Shown here piece by piece: positions 34,201-43,689 of a DNA stretch of 64,000 nucleotides; the first letter of the stretch is position 1; each line of letters begins with the position of its first letter. The notes beneath the pieces were generated by a model. The model was not told where the DNA came from. It made no database searches and saw only the letters and a program-made list of their open reading frames with translations. Source of the DNA: Incurvaria masculella (lineage: Eukaryota; Arthropoda; Insecta; Lepidoptera; Incurvariidae); assembly GCA_946894095.1 (NCBI GenBank), contig OX335642.1, forward strand, positions 16,813,021-16,877,020. Reading direction: 5' to 3'. Position numbers and translations under genes: made by a program.

Positions 34201-37200
34201 CTATATTTTTAATTAGGTAGTTGAAGAGTTAGTGCACTTTAATAAATTATTTTCTTGGAAACCATTACAGATAGGTGCATAGTTTCTTCGCAAAAGTTGT
34301 TTAAAATACTGGGAAGAACATACTGTTTAAATTTCTCAAAAATTAAAATGGAACAAAAAAAATTACATACCTACATTCTTAGCAAAAGTTGTTCTATATC
34401 AGATACTGAATCAACCCTATAAGGCTTGTAGATTATTTTAAACTCACCTTATATATAAATTGTATAATGTAATAAATTGATGGGTTTGATTTAATTTAAA
34501 GTTAATTTTCTCCTTTGAAAGATAATTATATAAAGGTTTTTTTTTAAATGTTTTGACTTTTTTTAAATTTTGCATTACAATTGTAAGAACAGTACAATCC
34601 CTACCACCAAAACTGGCCCACAGGCTGTATTAAAGGTGGTATTAATCTTGCATGTTATACGTGTTTCTAAGTTATATTGCATTGTCACGAGAACCAAACG
34701 TGTGTACAAATATTTCGGCATGATAGCTTCAGTTAAAATGGGTCAAATTTCACTTCCAAGATTCCAAGACAACCTGCAAGTAAAGTTAAAAAAAACTTTT
34801 AAAAATACTCACCGTTTCAAAGCCCCACGCAACGAGAGTAGCTGGATAGCCAACGGGGATGAAGGTATCTTGAGGTGGAATGAAGAGCACAGCGATTGTC
34901 TCTGACATGATGAGTGGTAATGAGGTGAACATCAGGGCGATATCGGCTCTGCGGGGCTCCATCACGTAGTCGGGATGAAACTTGACGTCTCGCAATGGTA
35001 CTAACGCTCCCCCCGATGTGCTGTAGGTTGATCCAGCGCGTACTTGCATGTTATCCAGAATTGCCCCCCTGTGAAGTTATACAGGAAGTTATTTAACTGG
35101 TAGGTACATCGGTACCTTGAAATGTTTCAAGGCGGGTTTCCCGTTACCTTTTTTTTACCTTTGAGTGAAAAACTGTTAAGATTTTGTCCTTTTTTATGTA
35201 CTGCCCCTGATGCTACCCTTTTTTTGGCAACGGACATGCATGGCTTATACAATCCTTTTTTATGTAACTGGCGATGGATAGCTTATACCTCACCTTGTAA
35301 TGGAAATGGATTGCTTATGCCACACACCATTTTTTATATAACTGGACTGGGATGGTTCTATTAGCCATTTTTTGGCATCGGAGCATAAATGGCTTATTTT
35401 TACGTAACCTAAAGAGATGTATCCAAACTTCGAATGATATTTACTATGAATACTAATGAAGAACTCCGTAAATATTATTTAAAACTAAACCAAAGTAGCT
35501 TCAACCCCAAGCCAAGAAAGCATTTCTTATCGAACCGAGTGGTGGACAAAATGCCACAAGATGTGATCAGTGCTATAAGAGTGAACGAGTTCAAAACTCA
35601 ATTAAACAAATATTAAGGGTGTCTGGTTGGTATTATAGTTTACGGGTTTTATAGATATATCTTCTTCTTTAGGACAAAAAATAAGGACGAATAAATTTTA
35701 ATTTCAAAATTATCACTAACTAGTGAATGTGCACAACCAATAACGTTCACGCGTGTTATTGTAAAAATAAATAAATTAAAATAATTGGTACATATATTTA
35801 TTGCACATGAAAAATTTAGGAGAGTTACAAAATATAAAAGATTTTATCAAATTTTTCGTTCCAATGCAATTTTGTAGAGGCTCGCCAGTTCGATCTTCTG
35901 TCGAAAATAACTTCCAGAACAATAATTCCCTAAACATTTTTTTTAGTTTTGAACACAATATTTAACAAACAATGTTGTATCCCTACTCCAAACACCTAAA
36001 GTCTCGACCGCAAAAGCAACGTATTCGTTACTTTTATTGCCGTCGTTTATTCAATGCGATGGTAGGTGCCAATATTGGCGGCATTAACCCTGTCACCTTT
36101 TTTATGAAATACCGGTGGCTGAAACCACCTCGCCTCGCGAAACCACGCTCAGCGAGGCACCATGCCAGCGGATTTCGGGACTATCGTTTAGCTATCGAGC
36201 TTTTTAGGGTTCCGTACCCAAAGGGTGAAAACGGAACCCTATTACTAAGCCTCCGCTGTCCGTCCGTCCGTCCGTCCGTCCGTCCGTCCGTCCGTCCGTC
36301 CGTCCGTCCGTCCGTCCGTCCGTCCGTCCGTCCGTCCGTCCGTCCGTCCGTCTGTCACAGGGCTGTATCTCACGAACCGTAATAGGTAGGCAGCTAAAAT
36401 TTTCACAGAGTGTGTATTTATTTTACCGCTATAACAACAAATAAAATAATAAAAATTGAAGGGGGGCCCCATACAAAAAAAGTGATTTTTTGGTGTTGAT
36501 GGTACGGAACCCTTCGTGTGCGAGTCCGACTCGCACTTGGCCGGTTTTTTAAAGTACGCTTGAAAACTAACAGGCTATAGGTATTAGGAAAGACACCCGC
36601 CAGCAGTATTTTATTGACCTAGTAAGTAAAGTACTCTCCTCTAGGCCGCCCGGGCACGACACTTCTGCTGTGTAAATTAGTTTCGTGATTTTTTCGTCAC
36701 CCATTCGTTCCATATGACAAACCATCTTAGCACTCCTTTATCGATTCTAGTCGCAACATCGTTTTTCAATTGACATTGCTCTCAAACCCAGTCATTAATA
36801 GAACAAAAATGACATATATAAGCCGTACTGGCAAAAGGCTGGCAAGATTTGTCATATTCCACTACCTAAACTGGCCACATGGCTGTTTCATCTGTAGGTG
36901 GCAAAAAAAAAGGGTTTTATTTACATGCGCCTCCTTTTCTCCATTCTTGATAACCCGGAAGCTCCTAAGTATCTAAAAGATCGGTTCGGTTTTCTATGTT
37001 CGCATGGTCTTCCGTTGAGATCCACTGACTCACGCCTTCTCTGTATTCCTTCTCACTTTTCCGTTTCCTACTCAAACTCTTTCACAGTGCAAGCTGCACG
37101 CATGTGGAACGCCCTTCCGGTAGAAGTTCGGCAATCACCATCCTTGCTTATTTTTAAAAGAAGGTTATTTTTACATTTTAACTAAATTAACCACTTCCTG

Positions 37201-37279
37201 TCCCAATAAATAAAGAAGTTTTTTAACCTCAATATGAACTCTAGTAAGTACATATTTTATATAAATATGTATATTATCT

Positions 37280-37316
<37 letters not shown>

Positions 37317-39453
37317 TACATATAATTTTATATGTAATAGTATTATATTATAGTTTATGTATTAATATATTTATTATGTATATTGTAAAGTAGTATATTG
37401 ATATTTGTATGTTATACTATTTACAAATTTGTCAATTAGTTAAGTTTTATAACACTCTCTGTTACTTTTCTTTGCTACCTAATATGTTTTCGTGATATCC
37501 CTAAGGTATACTGGTAGAGAATGCCATTTGGTATTAAGTGTTCCTTTTTGCCATTGTTTTATGTAAAACGAGCAAATAAATGATATTTTCATTTTCATTT
37601 CATTTCTATGGTTTTATAGGCGGTAAATATTGAGAGCAAATAAAACACTTACTCGAAACAGTAGGCGGTGGAGAGTATGTGGAAGGACGAGACGATAGTT
37701 CCGGTGCATCTCTGAACGTAGATATTGGGAGCAGAGTAGTGGTAGATGACAGATGCCATGTACGGATGGTTCTCGATCTCGACCGGAGTGCCCCCGGAAA
37801 CGCGGGAAGGTCTTGGAACTATTCTTTCTGAAATTTAACAACTTCTTTCAGATACCCTGGCCAATAATCAAATACTAATTAAAGAACGAAATAAAAATAA
37901 AGTTACTTTTGAGATTGCCGCGGTCGTTAGTTAGACATGTTTGAAAAATGTTACGGCTTTTCACGCGGCATGTCGTCTGCTGCGTACGTACGTGGCGGAT
38001 GCCTCCTTGACAACGGGCTGAATGATTAGCTCAAAACGTCGGAGAATGTCTCTTCCTGCCGCGTGAAAAGCCGTAACATTTTTCAAACATGAAAAAAAAA
38101 GATTACTTTGCATATCTTTTACAGTGTTACATAATCGTTATCGTTAAGAAATGTTTACTGATTACAGTTTACGTTGGAATAGTGAATATCTAGCAATAGT
38201 GTGCAAAAATGGCCATGGCTCAGCATGCCAGGGAGGTACGTAAATTGCCCTGCCTGGCGCTGGGTTTTCAGCCGCTGCTGAATTCAGATAAGTATGATGG
38301 AATTCTAGTGGCTTCTCTGAGCTGGAGACCTCTTCTGAACTTTTGTTTGTCTTCGCATAGCTTAGAACTTAATAAATGTTCACCGCGTACCCTAAAACAA
38401 AATCCTATTATTTTTCTCATTGGTACAGTCAGCCAAAAATTAAAGGATACACTTCCGCTTAACCGTAAAACTAATGGTGGTTAAATACAACCTCCCATTA
38501 AATTTTCCTAGTGTAAATAACAACATGACATGCTCAACTACGTTTGATTTTATTTTATGATCAACACTATAATTGTTTCCAAAAGTCAATGTATTTCACC
38601 TGTTCATTTTCCCTTCAACCGGGTGCGTATCCTTAACTCTTTGGTCGACGTACTCACCTAGCTCTTAGTCCTTTTTGAGCTTTTTCAAAACTCGCACAGC
38701 CATTTTTAGATTTTTTAAAAACGGGCTCTACAAACAATTATACATAATTATCGAGCCTGCTCACAAAATGTCATGAGAATCGGTTGAGAGGTGCGATCGT
38801 AGAGAAGAACAGTGGGACAGGCAATCGAAAGCATTTTTGCCCAAGCTGAAACGGAGACGGGCTTCGCGCTCGCTCGGTTAATTGATTGCTTCCATAACTC
38901 AACTTTTACATACGTTGTCAGCTCAGCCATTCTAATTTAAGATATCGTTTATGTACCTATTTATTGATTGTTTTCGCGACAGAAATATTCCTGAGAAATA
39001 TCTCAGTAATATTTGGATGGAAAACGCGGACAATTTTCATTGCCGCTTCGACCCTCGTTCATTCAATGCGATGGTACCAACCCGGTCGGGAATTACCCTA
39101 CCACCTAGAAAGTTAGAAAGGGGACCCAAAGTTTAACGTGGAATCCGAACCACGGCCAGCCTCAACGGTTAAAAATGGTCACCCATCCAGAACCCATCCG
39201 CGCTCAGAGGTGCTTTGCTTATCGAATCGCAAGGCGTCGCACCACTGGGCTACCGAGGCTGACATTCCCCTCTGACATTAGTGACCTAGGGTTAGAACCG
39301 TATACTATCTGCATTTAGCATGGTTTCAGATGGTAATACAACTTTACAGCCTATTTAAAGCCCGATATATTTTTTTTGTAAAGGAAGATATTCACCTGGC
39401 GCAGAAAAAACGGATGCCGCTGACAGCAAGATTATCACGAGAAGGAAACCCAT
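22037..39453 (-). CDS. Catalytically dead trypsin-like serine protease homolog, five exons
   Basis: Minus-strand exons 39453-39396, 37827-37653, 35068-34813, 24905-24800 and about 22264-22037; the first four join in phase. A signal peptide MGFLLVIILLSAASVFSAP is followed by RVSGGTPVEIENHPYMASV (the usual IVGG is altered). The His-loop reads LSTAYCF, so the catalytic His is Tyr; the Asp motif RRADIALM is kept; the Ser motif reads ACAGDWGAPLVIGG, so the catalytic Ser is Trp. The end FSDWIVETAT is typical. About 270 residues, normal for a secreted trypsin fold. Such homologs act as non-proteolytic secreted proteins. The first four junctions obey GT-AG. The last intron's acceptor is unclear because an interspersed repeat abuts exon 5. 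Introns 3 and 4 host a P-type transposon and a Helitron. It may be a decaying gene. Confidence 0.8.
22266..22480. repeat. (CCGT)n interspersed element, copy 1
   Basis: CCGGCAAAGTGCGAGTCGG, GAAGGGTTCCGTACC, GTTGTTATAGCGGCAAAAT and CGGTTCATGAGATACAGCCC are hallmarks shared with the copies at 24.6, 36.2, 39.8, 44.4, 47.8 and 49.5 kb. The GACGGATGGACGGATGG core is degenerate. Confidence 0.75.
22637..22727. repeat. 91-nt two-tier hairpin
   Basis: Outer arms CGTGCTCAGGAATC (22637-22650) and GATTCCTGAGCACG (22714-22727) and inner arms TCAAGAAAACCGCTT (22657-22671) and AAGCGGTTTTCTTGA (22686-22700) pair perfectly around a 14-nt loop. It could be a tiny MITE or an RNA hairpin. Confidence 0.7.
22805..24146 (+). 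mobile_element. Non-autonomous Helitron in protease intron 4
   Basis: Starts TCTATACTATTATATAAAG directly after A (22804) and ends CTGCTAG before T (24147), the A/T target rule. The hairpin GCCCGT ... ACGGGC lies just before the CTAG terminus. No Rep/helicase is present. A family P repeat is nested at about 23674-23795. Confidence 0.8.
23674..23795 (+). repeat. Penelope-associated short unit (family P), nested in Helitron
   Basis: TGTTTGAAAAATGTTACGGC, CTTTTCACGCGGCAGG and CTAACGACCGCGGTAATCTC match the 11774 unit; the middle is rearranged. Confidence 0.65.
24572..24745. repeat. (CCGT)n interspersed element, copy 2
   Basis: TTAGGGTTCCGTACCCGAAG, a short CCGTCCGTCCG tract and AAGAACCGTAATAGGTAGG are seen. 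The 3' part is missing. Confidence 0.7.
24800..24905 (-). CDS. Serine protease homolog exon 4
   Basis: Acceptor ATTTTCAG, donor CTCG|GTAAGG. It encodes ENGPQLEFLKIIMINIIDHD then TCRARHAASGFEVALG. DHDTCRARHA matches the segment between Asp and Ser loops in lepidopteran trypsin-like proteins. Its phases fit exon 3, about 9.9 kb upstream on this strand. Confidence 0.8.
25616..26002 (-). mobile_element. Helitron-like insertion in the left inverted repeat of the P-type element
   Basis: Minus-strand 3' end ACCTCAGCTAG at about 25616 and 5' end TATACTAATGTTATAATTGC near 26002. Internal CTCGGGTCAATGTCG and GTTCAGCAGTTAAGGCGTG segments are family-typical. It separates the two parts of the inverted arm. 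Confidence 0.65.
26002..26258 (+). repeat. Left arm of inverted repeat around P-type transposase
   Basis: Matches 34456-34201 reversed, including GGGTTGATTCAGTATCTGAT and AACTTTTGCTAAGAATGTAG. Confidence 0.8.
28062..28130 (+). mobile_element. SINE family A, 3' fragment
   Basis: GGGCTAATACCATGACAG and GTGGTATTAGCTATCCATG, followed by an A-rich tail. Confidence 0.65.
28468..28665 (+). mobile_element. SINE family A, 5S-like head, 3' truncated
   Basis: The head GGCGGCCTAGTGGTGAGACG and TTCTAGATGGGTGACCG is followed by body CTGTAGGTCCCCTTCCTTAC. It lies in a P-element intron. Confidence 0.7.
29214..29266. repeat. Hexameric minisatellite (AAGCCC)n
   Basis: Imperfect run of CCAAGC/AAGCCC units, about eight copies. 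Confidence 0.75.
29922..30311 (-). mobile_element. SINE family A, full length, 5S-rRNA-like head, inserted in P transposase
   Basis: On the minus strand: GTCAGCCTCGGTGGCCCAG, then CGAAGTTAAGCAACGCAGG and GTCTTGGATGGGTGACC (both strongly like the eukaryotic 5S rRNA internal region), the SINE body, and a poly(A) tail (poly-T at 29922-29936 on the plus strand). Confidence 0.85.
31014..31453 (+). other. Intron of the P-type transposase
   Basis: Starts GTAGGC after CTTCG and ends TTTGCAG before CTGGACTACC. Splicing joins KNF to AGLPDINGRRVSS in frame. Nothing else is seen within it. Confidence 0.6.
32595..34200. other. AT-rich 3' part of the P-bearing unit
   Basis: No coding signal. Small AATC repeats near 32948-32966 and a GC-rich patch at 34085-34150 are present; function unknown. 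Confidence 0.4.
34201..34456 (-). repeat. Right arm of inverted repeat around P-type transposase
   Basis: ATCAGATACTGAATCAACCC and CTTGTAGATTATTTTAAACT mirror the left arm, with a few substitutions and indels. Confidence 0.8.
34813..35068 (-). CDS. Serine protease homolog exon 3 (Asp region)
   Basis: Acceptor CACAG, donor ACG|GTGAGT. It encodes GAILDNMQVRAGSTYSTSGG, FHPDYVMEPRRADIALM and PVGYPATLVAWGFET. The catalytic Asp is present. Confidence 0.85.
35190..35405 (-). repeat. Tandem, degenerate SINE-tail array
   Basis: Four to five repeats of the SINE 3' end, each with TTTTTTATGTAACTGG followed by ATGGATGGCTTATAC variants (near 35230, 35265, 35300, 35335 and 35385). Confidence 0.65.
35425..35775 (+). 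mobile_element. CR1-group LINE 3' fragment
   Basis: The frame reads MNTNEELRKYYLKLNQSS, KPRKHFLSNRVVDKMPQDVI, ending near 35616. A 7-bp hairpin (35738-35744 with 35755-35761) and an (AATA)-rich tail follow. Confidence 0.8.
36206..36550. repeat. (CCGT)n interspersed element, most complete copy
   Basis: AGGGTTCCGTACCCAAAGGG at one end and GGTACGGAACCCTTCGTGTG, CGAGTCCGACTCGCACTTGG at the other; AGGGTTCCGTAC is repeated inverted. The centre is a long CCGT microsatellite (36257-36352). Confidence 0.85.
36257..36352. repeat. (CCGT)n microsatellite, about 24 units
   Basis: Uninterrupted tetranucleotide run nested in the interspersed element; other family copies have only 2-5 units. Confidence 0.95.
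36895..37250 (+). mobile_element. Non-LTR retrotransposon 3' fragment
   Basis: The frame reads LRSTDSRLLCIPSHFSVSYS, SFTVQAARMWNALPVEVRQS, FKRRLFLHFN and stop at 37183-37185, the C-terminal signature of CR1/Jockey-type reverse transcriptase ORFs. An AT-rich 3' region follows. Confidence 0.75.
37283..37312. repeat. (TA)n microsatellite
   Basis: Uninterrupted run of about 14 TA dinucleotides in protease intron 1. Confidence 0.9.
37653..37827 (-). CDS. Serine protease homolog exon 2 (His-loop, His to Tyr)
   Basis: Acceptor TTTCAG, donor GA|GTAAGT. It encodes RVSGGTPVEIENHPYMASV and RCTGTIVSS ... LSTAYCF. The Cys42-Cys58 pair is kept and the catalytic His is Tyr. Confidence 0.85.
37895..38092 (-). 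mobile_element. Penelope-associated short unit (family P), fold-back copy
   Basis: Starts with ACTTTTGAGATTGCCGCGG, contains ACAACGGGCTGAATGATTAG, and has the TTACGGCTTTTCACGCGGC segment inverted at its far end (CCGCGTGAAAAGCCGTAAC), so the two ends can pair. Confidence 0.75.
39015..39263 (-). mobile_element. SINE family A, 5S-like head, tail truncated
   Basis: Minus-strand head GTCAGCCTCGGTAGCCCAG, then GGTTCTGGATGGGTGACC; body up to GCCGCTTCGACC, then lost. Confidence 0.75.
39396..39453 (-). CDS. Serine protease homolog exon 1 (signal peptide)
   Basis: ATG at 39453-39451 encodes MGFLLVIILLSAASVFSAP, a 19-residue hydrophobic secretion signal. The donor is CCAG|GTGAAT in phase 1. Confidence 0.75.
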
Positions 39454-39807
39454 TTTTTTGCTTTCCCAAAACCACTGGCGCCCTTGTTGGCGTAAATTAA
39501 AAGGTAAGAAATTAACAGAAAGTTGTTATAAATAGGCAACGCATTAGCGGGTTTTGGTCAATTTTGTGATAAATGGCATGTTTTGCAACCACAAGGTGAT
39601 TATATTTTTTTTCTAAAAAAACCTTCAAGGAATTAAATCCATAAAGTGATAACAAATATTATTCGAGAGAACTAAATTAAGATTTTCAGGCATGAGCTTG
39701 TAAAGTTGGTTTTGAAACGTGTTGCTTATTTTGTCAAATGAATTCCAAAAAATAAACCTTATATTACTACAAGAGGGGGCTAATAGTTAGGCTTTTGTCT
39801 TGTTTTT

Positions 39808-39962
39808 AGAGTTCCGTACCCAAAGGGTGCCAGAGGAAACCATATTACTAAGGCTCCGCTGTCCGTCCGTCCGTCCGTCTCTCCGTCCGTCGGTCACGGT
39901 GCTGTATCATGTGAACCGAAATAGGTACGCAGCTGAAATTTTCACAGAGTTTTTAATTATCA
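39808..39962. repeat. (CCGT)n interspersed element, copy 4
   Basis: AGTTCCGTACCCAAAGGGTG, a short CCGTCCGTCCGTC tract and GCAGCTGAAATTTTCACAGA; truncated. Confidence 0.7.
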
Positions 39963-40334
39963 TGTTCTAAATTCCTAAGCAAGAAATCAACTATTTCATG
40001 AATATACTGCAAGGCTGAACTTGAATGGAGATAAACATAATTTGAATTATTTAATAATTACACAGTAAACACAATATTTTGAAAATCCCGTAATAAAAGC
40101 CTCAGACTAACACATGTTTCCGTTGCAGACATTAACTACGAATATTGAACATTCAAACATATTGTCGTCGTCGCCAAAATATGTAGTATTTGGCATCAGA
40201 CGAATTAGTTATTTTTACAGCTTTATTTATCTAATTGATTTGTCCTTCTTTAACGATTCAACATTTTTTGCTCTTAGCCAAAAAAGGTAATTGCGTTTAA
40301 ATAAAAATTGTGATTCATTCGTTGTGTAGGATAC

Positions 40335-40565
40335 CGCGGGATCAACTCCCAGGGTACAGGTACCATAGGTCTATGCACATCTTTCTCCATATCTGAGATC
40401 AAAGTATGCCTTTTCGCTGAGCATGTGGGCCAAAACCCATGGATCATAATCATATCCCACTAAAACTGTAGATCCCATTCCCTATTTACTTACTGGGTGT
40501 GGTTAAAGCCCTCTCGGGTTGGTGTCATCGTATTGGATAAAGGATGGTCAAAGCGGCAATGAAAA
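40335..40565 (+). mobile_element. SINE family A, divergent copy
   Basis: AAACTGTAGATCCCATTCCC, CTCTCGGGTTGGTGTCATCG and GGTCAAAGCGGCAATGAAAA; the head is degraded. Confidence 0.65.
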
Positions 40566-40849
40566 ATACTAAGAAATCATTATATGATTAAAAGCACCCT
40601 ATTGAAAGATAGGATAATCGTGCAATATTTGAAAACAGATTAAGGAAGATATCATATTAATTTCAATACTTTTAGCAACCGTGAATATTCTCACGTATGT
40701 TTTATCTAAATTATCGTATTAAGTAAGTAATAAAACTGCACATCGAGATAAAAATAATACGGTACTCCGGTTGGCTCGATGTACCATCGGCGACATAAGT
40801 CCAGTAGCACCCTACGGTCAGGATTGCTTTGCTCATGTGGCTTGCCTAC

Positions 40850-41065
40850 GGAGGAATGAGGTAGAAAGGAGATGGTCTAAGCAAACTGGGTCTGTGTCCA
40901 CCAAGTGGGTCTTTACCCACTTAGCCCACGTGATAAGAAGGCGTGGCTTAGCGACATTCGCGACATGGCGCTGGCGGTGTTGGGTTGTGGGACAATATTA
41001 TAGTCTGCGGCGCAATTTTCCGCGAACAGTCGATTACACGATGAGATTTTGTGTAAAATGTTGCA
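40850..41065 (+). repeat. Interspersed repeat family D, copy 2 (inverted to 21150)
   Basis: GGTAGAAAGGAGATGGTCTA, AGCAAACTGGGTCTGTGTCC and TTAGCGACATTCGCGACATG match the reverse of the 21.2-kb copy at high identity. Confidence 0.7.
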
Positions 41066-41834
41066 AACATTACACAGGACAAAATAATCTAAAGTTTGTA
41101 GGTGGAATTTAGCTTTATTTGTCAGTAAAACACCTCATATTTTATCATTTGAGACAATATTCGAGCATTGTATCGATGTATCGCTCTTGCTATGTGCCTT
41201 TCTTTGTATGTTAAGAAATATTGATCTCATGATGCAAATTTTTATGATATTTTTAAATTAAAATGATTTGAATCCGCGCGAAGGTATAGATTTAAATTTC
41301 AAAGGTTTTTTATAGAAAAACTCACAGTTAAATGCAAAAGGCGCCATCTAGTTGTAGTCTTGTAACCACTGAGAATAGCTCTCGGAATAGCTGCTAAACG
41401 AATACCGGTTCTTCCGGTAGATGAATTTAGCACAAAAGGCGGAGCTTGAACCCCCACCATGAAATGTTTTTCCCCCCGCTACCCCGCGCAGTGTCACGCT
41501 CCGTTCCTTAGTCATTATTAATAAATAGTAATTAATATTTATTAAATTTACGAAGTAATTATTAGTATTATCATTGGTAATATGAGCTAAAAACACCTCC
41601 TCTCTACCTCACTCCTCCGTGGGCGTGCCCCTTCCCCCGCCGACCGGTTTTCAGGGGGGGGCGTCCTAACGAAACCCGTGCGGGCAGTGCGACGACGCCC
41701 TCCTCCCGCTACACCTCCGCGCGATGCGAGCGCTTCATAGCAATCGCGTTGGAATGTGCTGCTGGACTTTTGAATGCGACGATACATAGCAACACAGGAA
41801 ATAATTTAAAAAAATGTTTTTTTACGTTAAGCGC

Positions 41835-42020
41835 GGCATACAGCCTGCGAGGGGCCCGATGACGCACATGGGCTTCCCAACTTTCAGGGGAGCTGCGAAA
41901 ACCATGCCGGCTGGTCACGTGCTTATTTACACTATGTTTATAGGACCCCAGTTTGTATTTTTTGGGGAAATAGCTTGTATGGAAGTCGATTCCATGGTTT
42001 ATCGGCCCTATCAACAAAGG
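41835..42020 (+). repeat. Interspersed repeat family B, copy 2
   Basis: Mirror of the window-start repeat (AACCATGCCGGCTGGTCACG, TCGATTCCATGGTTTATCGG). Confidence 0.55.
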
Positions 42021-42231
42021 ATCTAGAGGATCGATTTGTTTATATTTTTGGAATTTCGCAGCCCACTCTGCGTTGAGCGATAGTAGAAAGGGGACGAAGG
42101 GCCAGCGTCATGCAGCTCCGACCAGTATACTCCATGGTAAGATCCGTCTCTATCTCAGGGATACCGCGGGGTCGTCGACCAGACTAGATATATTGACCCG
42201 AGCGGAGCCGGAGCTGTTAGATATACGATAA

Positions 42232-42430
42232 TGGATGTGGGTGGCTATACCACCATTACTGCCATTATATATTAGCTTAAACCTCTTCGACCTTTTTCTT
42301 TTCCTTCGTTCCTTTTTTTTTTAATTTTTCCTTTTTTTTTAATGCGATGGTACCAACCCGGTCGAGATTAACCCTTTTACCTAGTAAGTATGGAATCCCT
42401 TACTACCTACAACCAGCTTCAATGGTCGAA
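42232..42430 (-). mobile_element. SINE family A, degraded copy
   Basis: ATGGATGTGGGTGGCTATAC and GCGATGGTACCAACCCGGTC, with a T-rich filler between. Confidence 0.55.
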
Positions 42431-42489
42431 AAACGAGAACGGACATTCGTCTAGAACGCACAGCCGTGCAAAACGCAACGTTCTGTATT

Positions 42490-43230
42490 AAATATAAGAT
42501 GGATAGTGTTCTCGAGAAAGTAGCCAACTGGGTCCAGGAGAACCTTGAAGGCTAAAACGTTTACAAGAACCAATGCTCTGTTTTCTCTGTCAAGGTAGCA
42601 CACTTCCGCTCCTAGCAAGCTTTCAAGACAATGTCGTACCTGTCTCGGAGCACCTCGCCGCGGCCTACTAAGGGCTGCACAATCTCCAAAGACGGGGGTT
42701 TTCGGCGTTTTATTGAATGCAAGGCCAAAATTGCATCGCAGAAACTGGGGATCGTATATACCATCACAGAAGGTTCTTTTCACCGCTAAGTACGACTGAT
42801 ATAATAAACTTATATCATACGCCCGGTGATAGAATACTGTAGGCCCCATATGGAAAGTTAGTCCCCAGTATCTGTTGGCGTCCTTGGACTCAATTCAGCG
42901 CCGAGCGCCTGGTGTCCCTGAGCCTCAGACAATGTCGCAGGTGTGTACTACCATGGACAATGCTCTGGAGAATTGGCATCCCTGATTCCTACCCATATAC
43001 CAATATCCGGAGCACCCTCCGCAGAGGGTGTTCCGGATATTGGTTTATGGGTCTCCCTTTTAGTTTACATTAATAGGCCTTTGAAAACGAACAGTTTCTC
43101 AAACTGAGATGACTGCCGCACCGCCAAGATATGGAACTGGCTGCCGGCGGGTGCCTTTCCTCATACCTATAGCCTGGGAGTCTTCATGCGTAATTTGAAC
43201 ATGCTCGGCCCAGCGGCAAGACGGCGGCTG
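42490..43230 (+). mobile_element. Jockey-like LINE C-terminal remnant
   Basis: Degenerate frames include SVLEKVANWVQENLEG, ECKAKIASQKLGI, VIEYCRPHM, YYHGQCSGELASLIP and TAKIWNWLPAGAFPHTYSLG, in the order found after the RT domain of Jockey-like LINEs common in Lepidoptera. Multiple stops and frameshifts are present. Confidence 0.7.
42994..43039. repeat. Near-perfect palindrome in LINE remnant
   Basis: CCAATATCCGGAGCACCCTC and GAGGGTGTTCCGGATATTGG pair with one mismatch around CGCA. Confidence 0.85.
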
Positions 43231-43376
43231 AAGGGGGGGGAGAGGTTTGTGTACATAATTTGTAAATATTTCATATAAAACTTAAGAGAACAATGAAAAC
43301 TAAGTAATCGAAAATTGTAGGTGTTAAAAAGGCCTGCAGAAAACTCCGTGATATCTGTACCCGAAGTCCCAGTTGT

Positions 43377-43687
43377 CACCTAAATTGGCGTTACGCAAAC
43401 CGATCGACTGGCGTTTTCAAATGTATGGAGAAATTGAAGAGCGCGCGCAGTGGGCGTTAAGCGAACTAACATTTGCGAGTCCGAGTTTGATTTGACAGCA
43501 TACTCAACGTTGCCGTAAATACGTCGACGTTGCCATTTACGTCCACTCCGCGTTTTCATACAAATCGGAAGTCCCATCTTGACTTTCACAGCTTGAAAAA
43601 GTAAAACCACAGAATATCTAGTAAAAACTTGAATGGAGTTGGACGTTTTTACGGAACTTCGAAGTTACGTAAACGCCAATTTAGGTG
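43377..43687. mobile_element. MITE with about 20-bp TIRs
   Basis: CACCTAAATTGGCGTTACG and CGTAAACGCCAATTTAGGTG (one indel apart) bound a 311-bp non-coding interior. A related interior (GTATGGAGAATTGAAGAGC) occurs near 28290. No clear target duplication. Confidence 0.7.
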
Positions 43688-43689
43688 TG

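Larger units (their letters stand above)
26002..34456. mobile_element. Inverted-repeat-bounded unit carrying a P-superfamily transposase
   Basis: Arms 26002-26258 and 34201-34456 are inverted copies (ATAAGGTGAGTTTAAAATAA at one end, TTATTTTAAACTCACCTTAT at the other). They enclose the THAP-type transposase remnant on the plus strand, inside intron 3 of the minus-strand protease gene. A further outer match (AAATCAAACCCATTAATTTA at 25499 and its counterpart at about 34470-34500) is displaced by a Helitron insert. Whether the arms are the transposon's own ends is inferred. Confidence 0.6.

Noticed and set aside
36248..36382. Open frames of repeated SVRP or DGRT in both strands
   Set aside because: Produced by the CCGT microsatellite.
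37990..38050. Hammerhead-ribozyme-like core (CTGAATGA ... CTCGAAAC) in the Penelope-associated unit
   Set aside because: Penelope-like elements can carry hammerheads, but the core has an extra base (CTGAATGA, not CTGANGA), no stem II pairing could be drawn, and the GAAA differs in some copies. It does not meet the consensus.
38209..38484. 91-codon open frame starting MAMAQHAREVRK
   Set aside because: A donor-like GTACGT follows the start, but no partner exon or family match is seen; it lies inside an intron of the protease homolog on the opposite strand.
42451..42849. 132-codon minus-strand frame
   Set aside because: Shadow of the plus-strand LINE remnant whose order of motifs matches Jockey-like C-termini.
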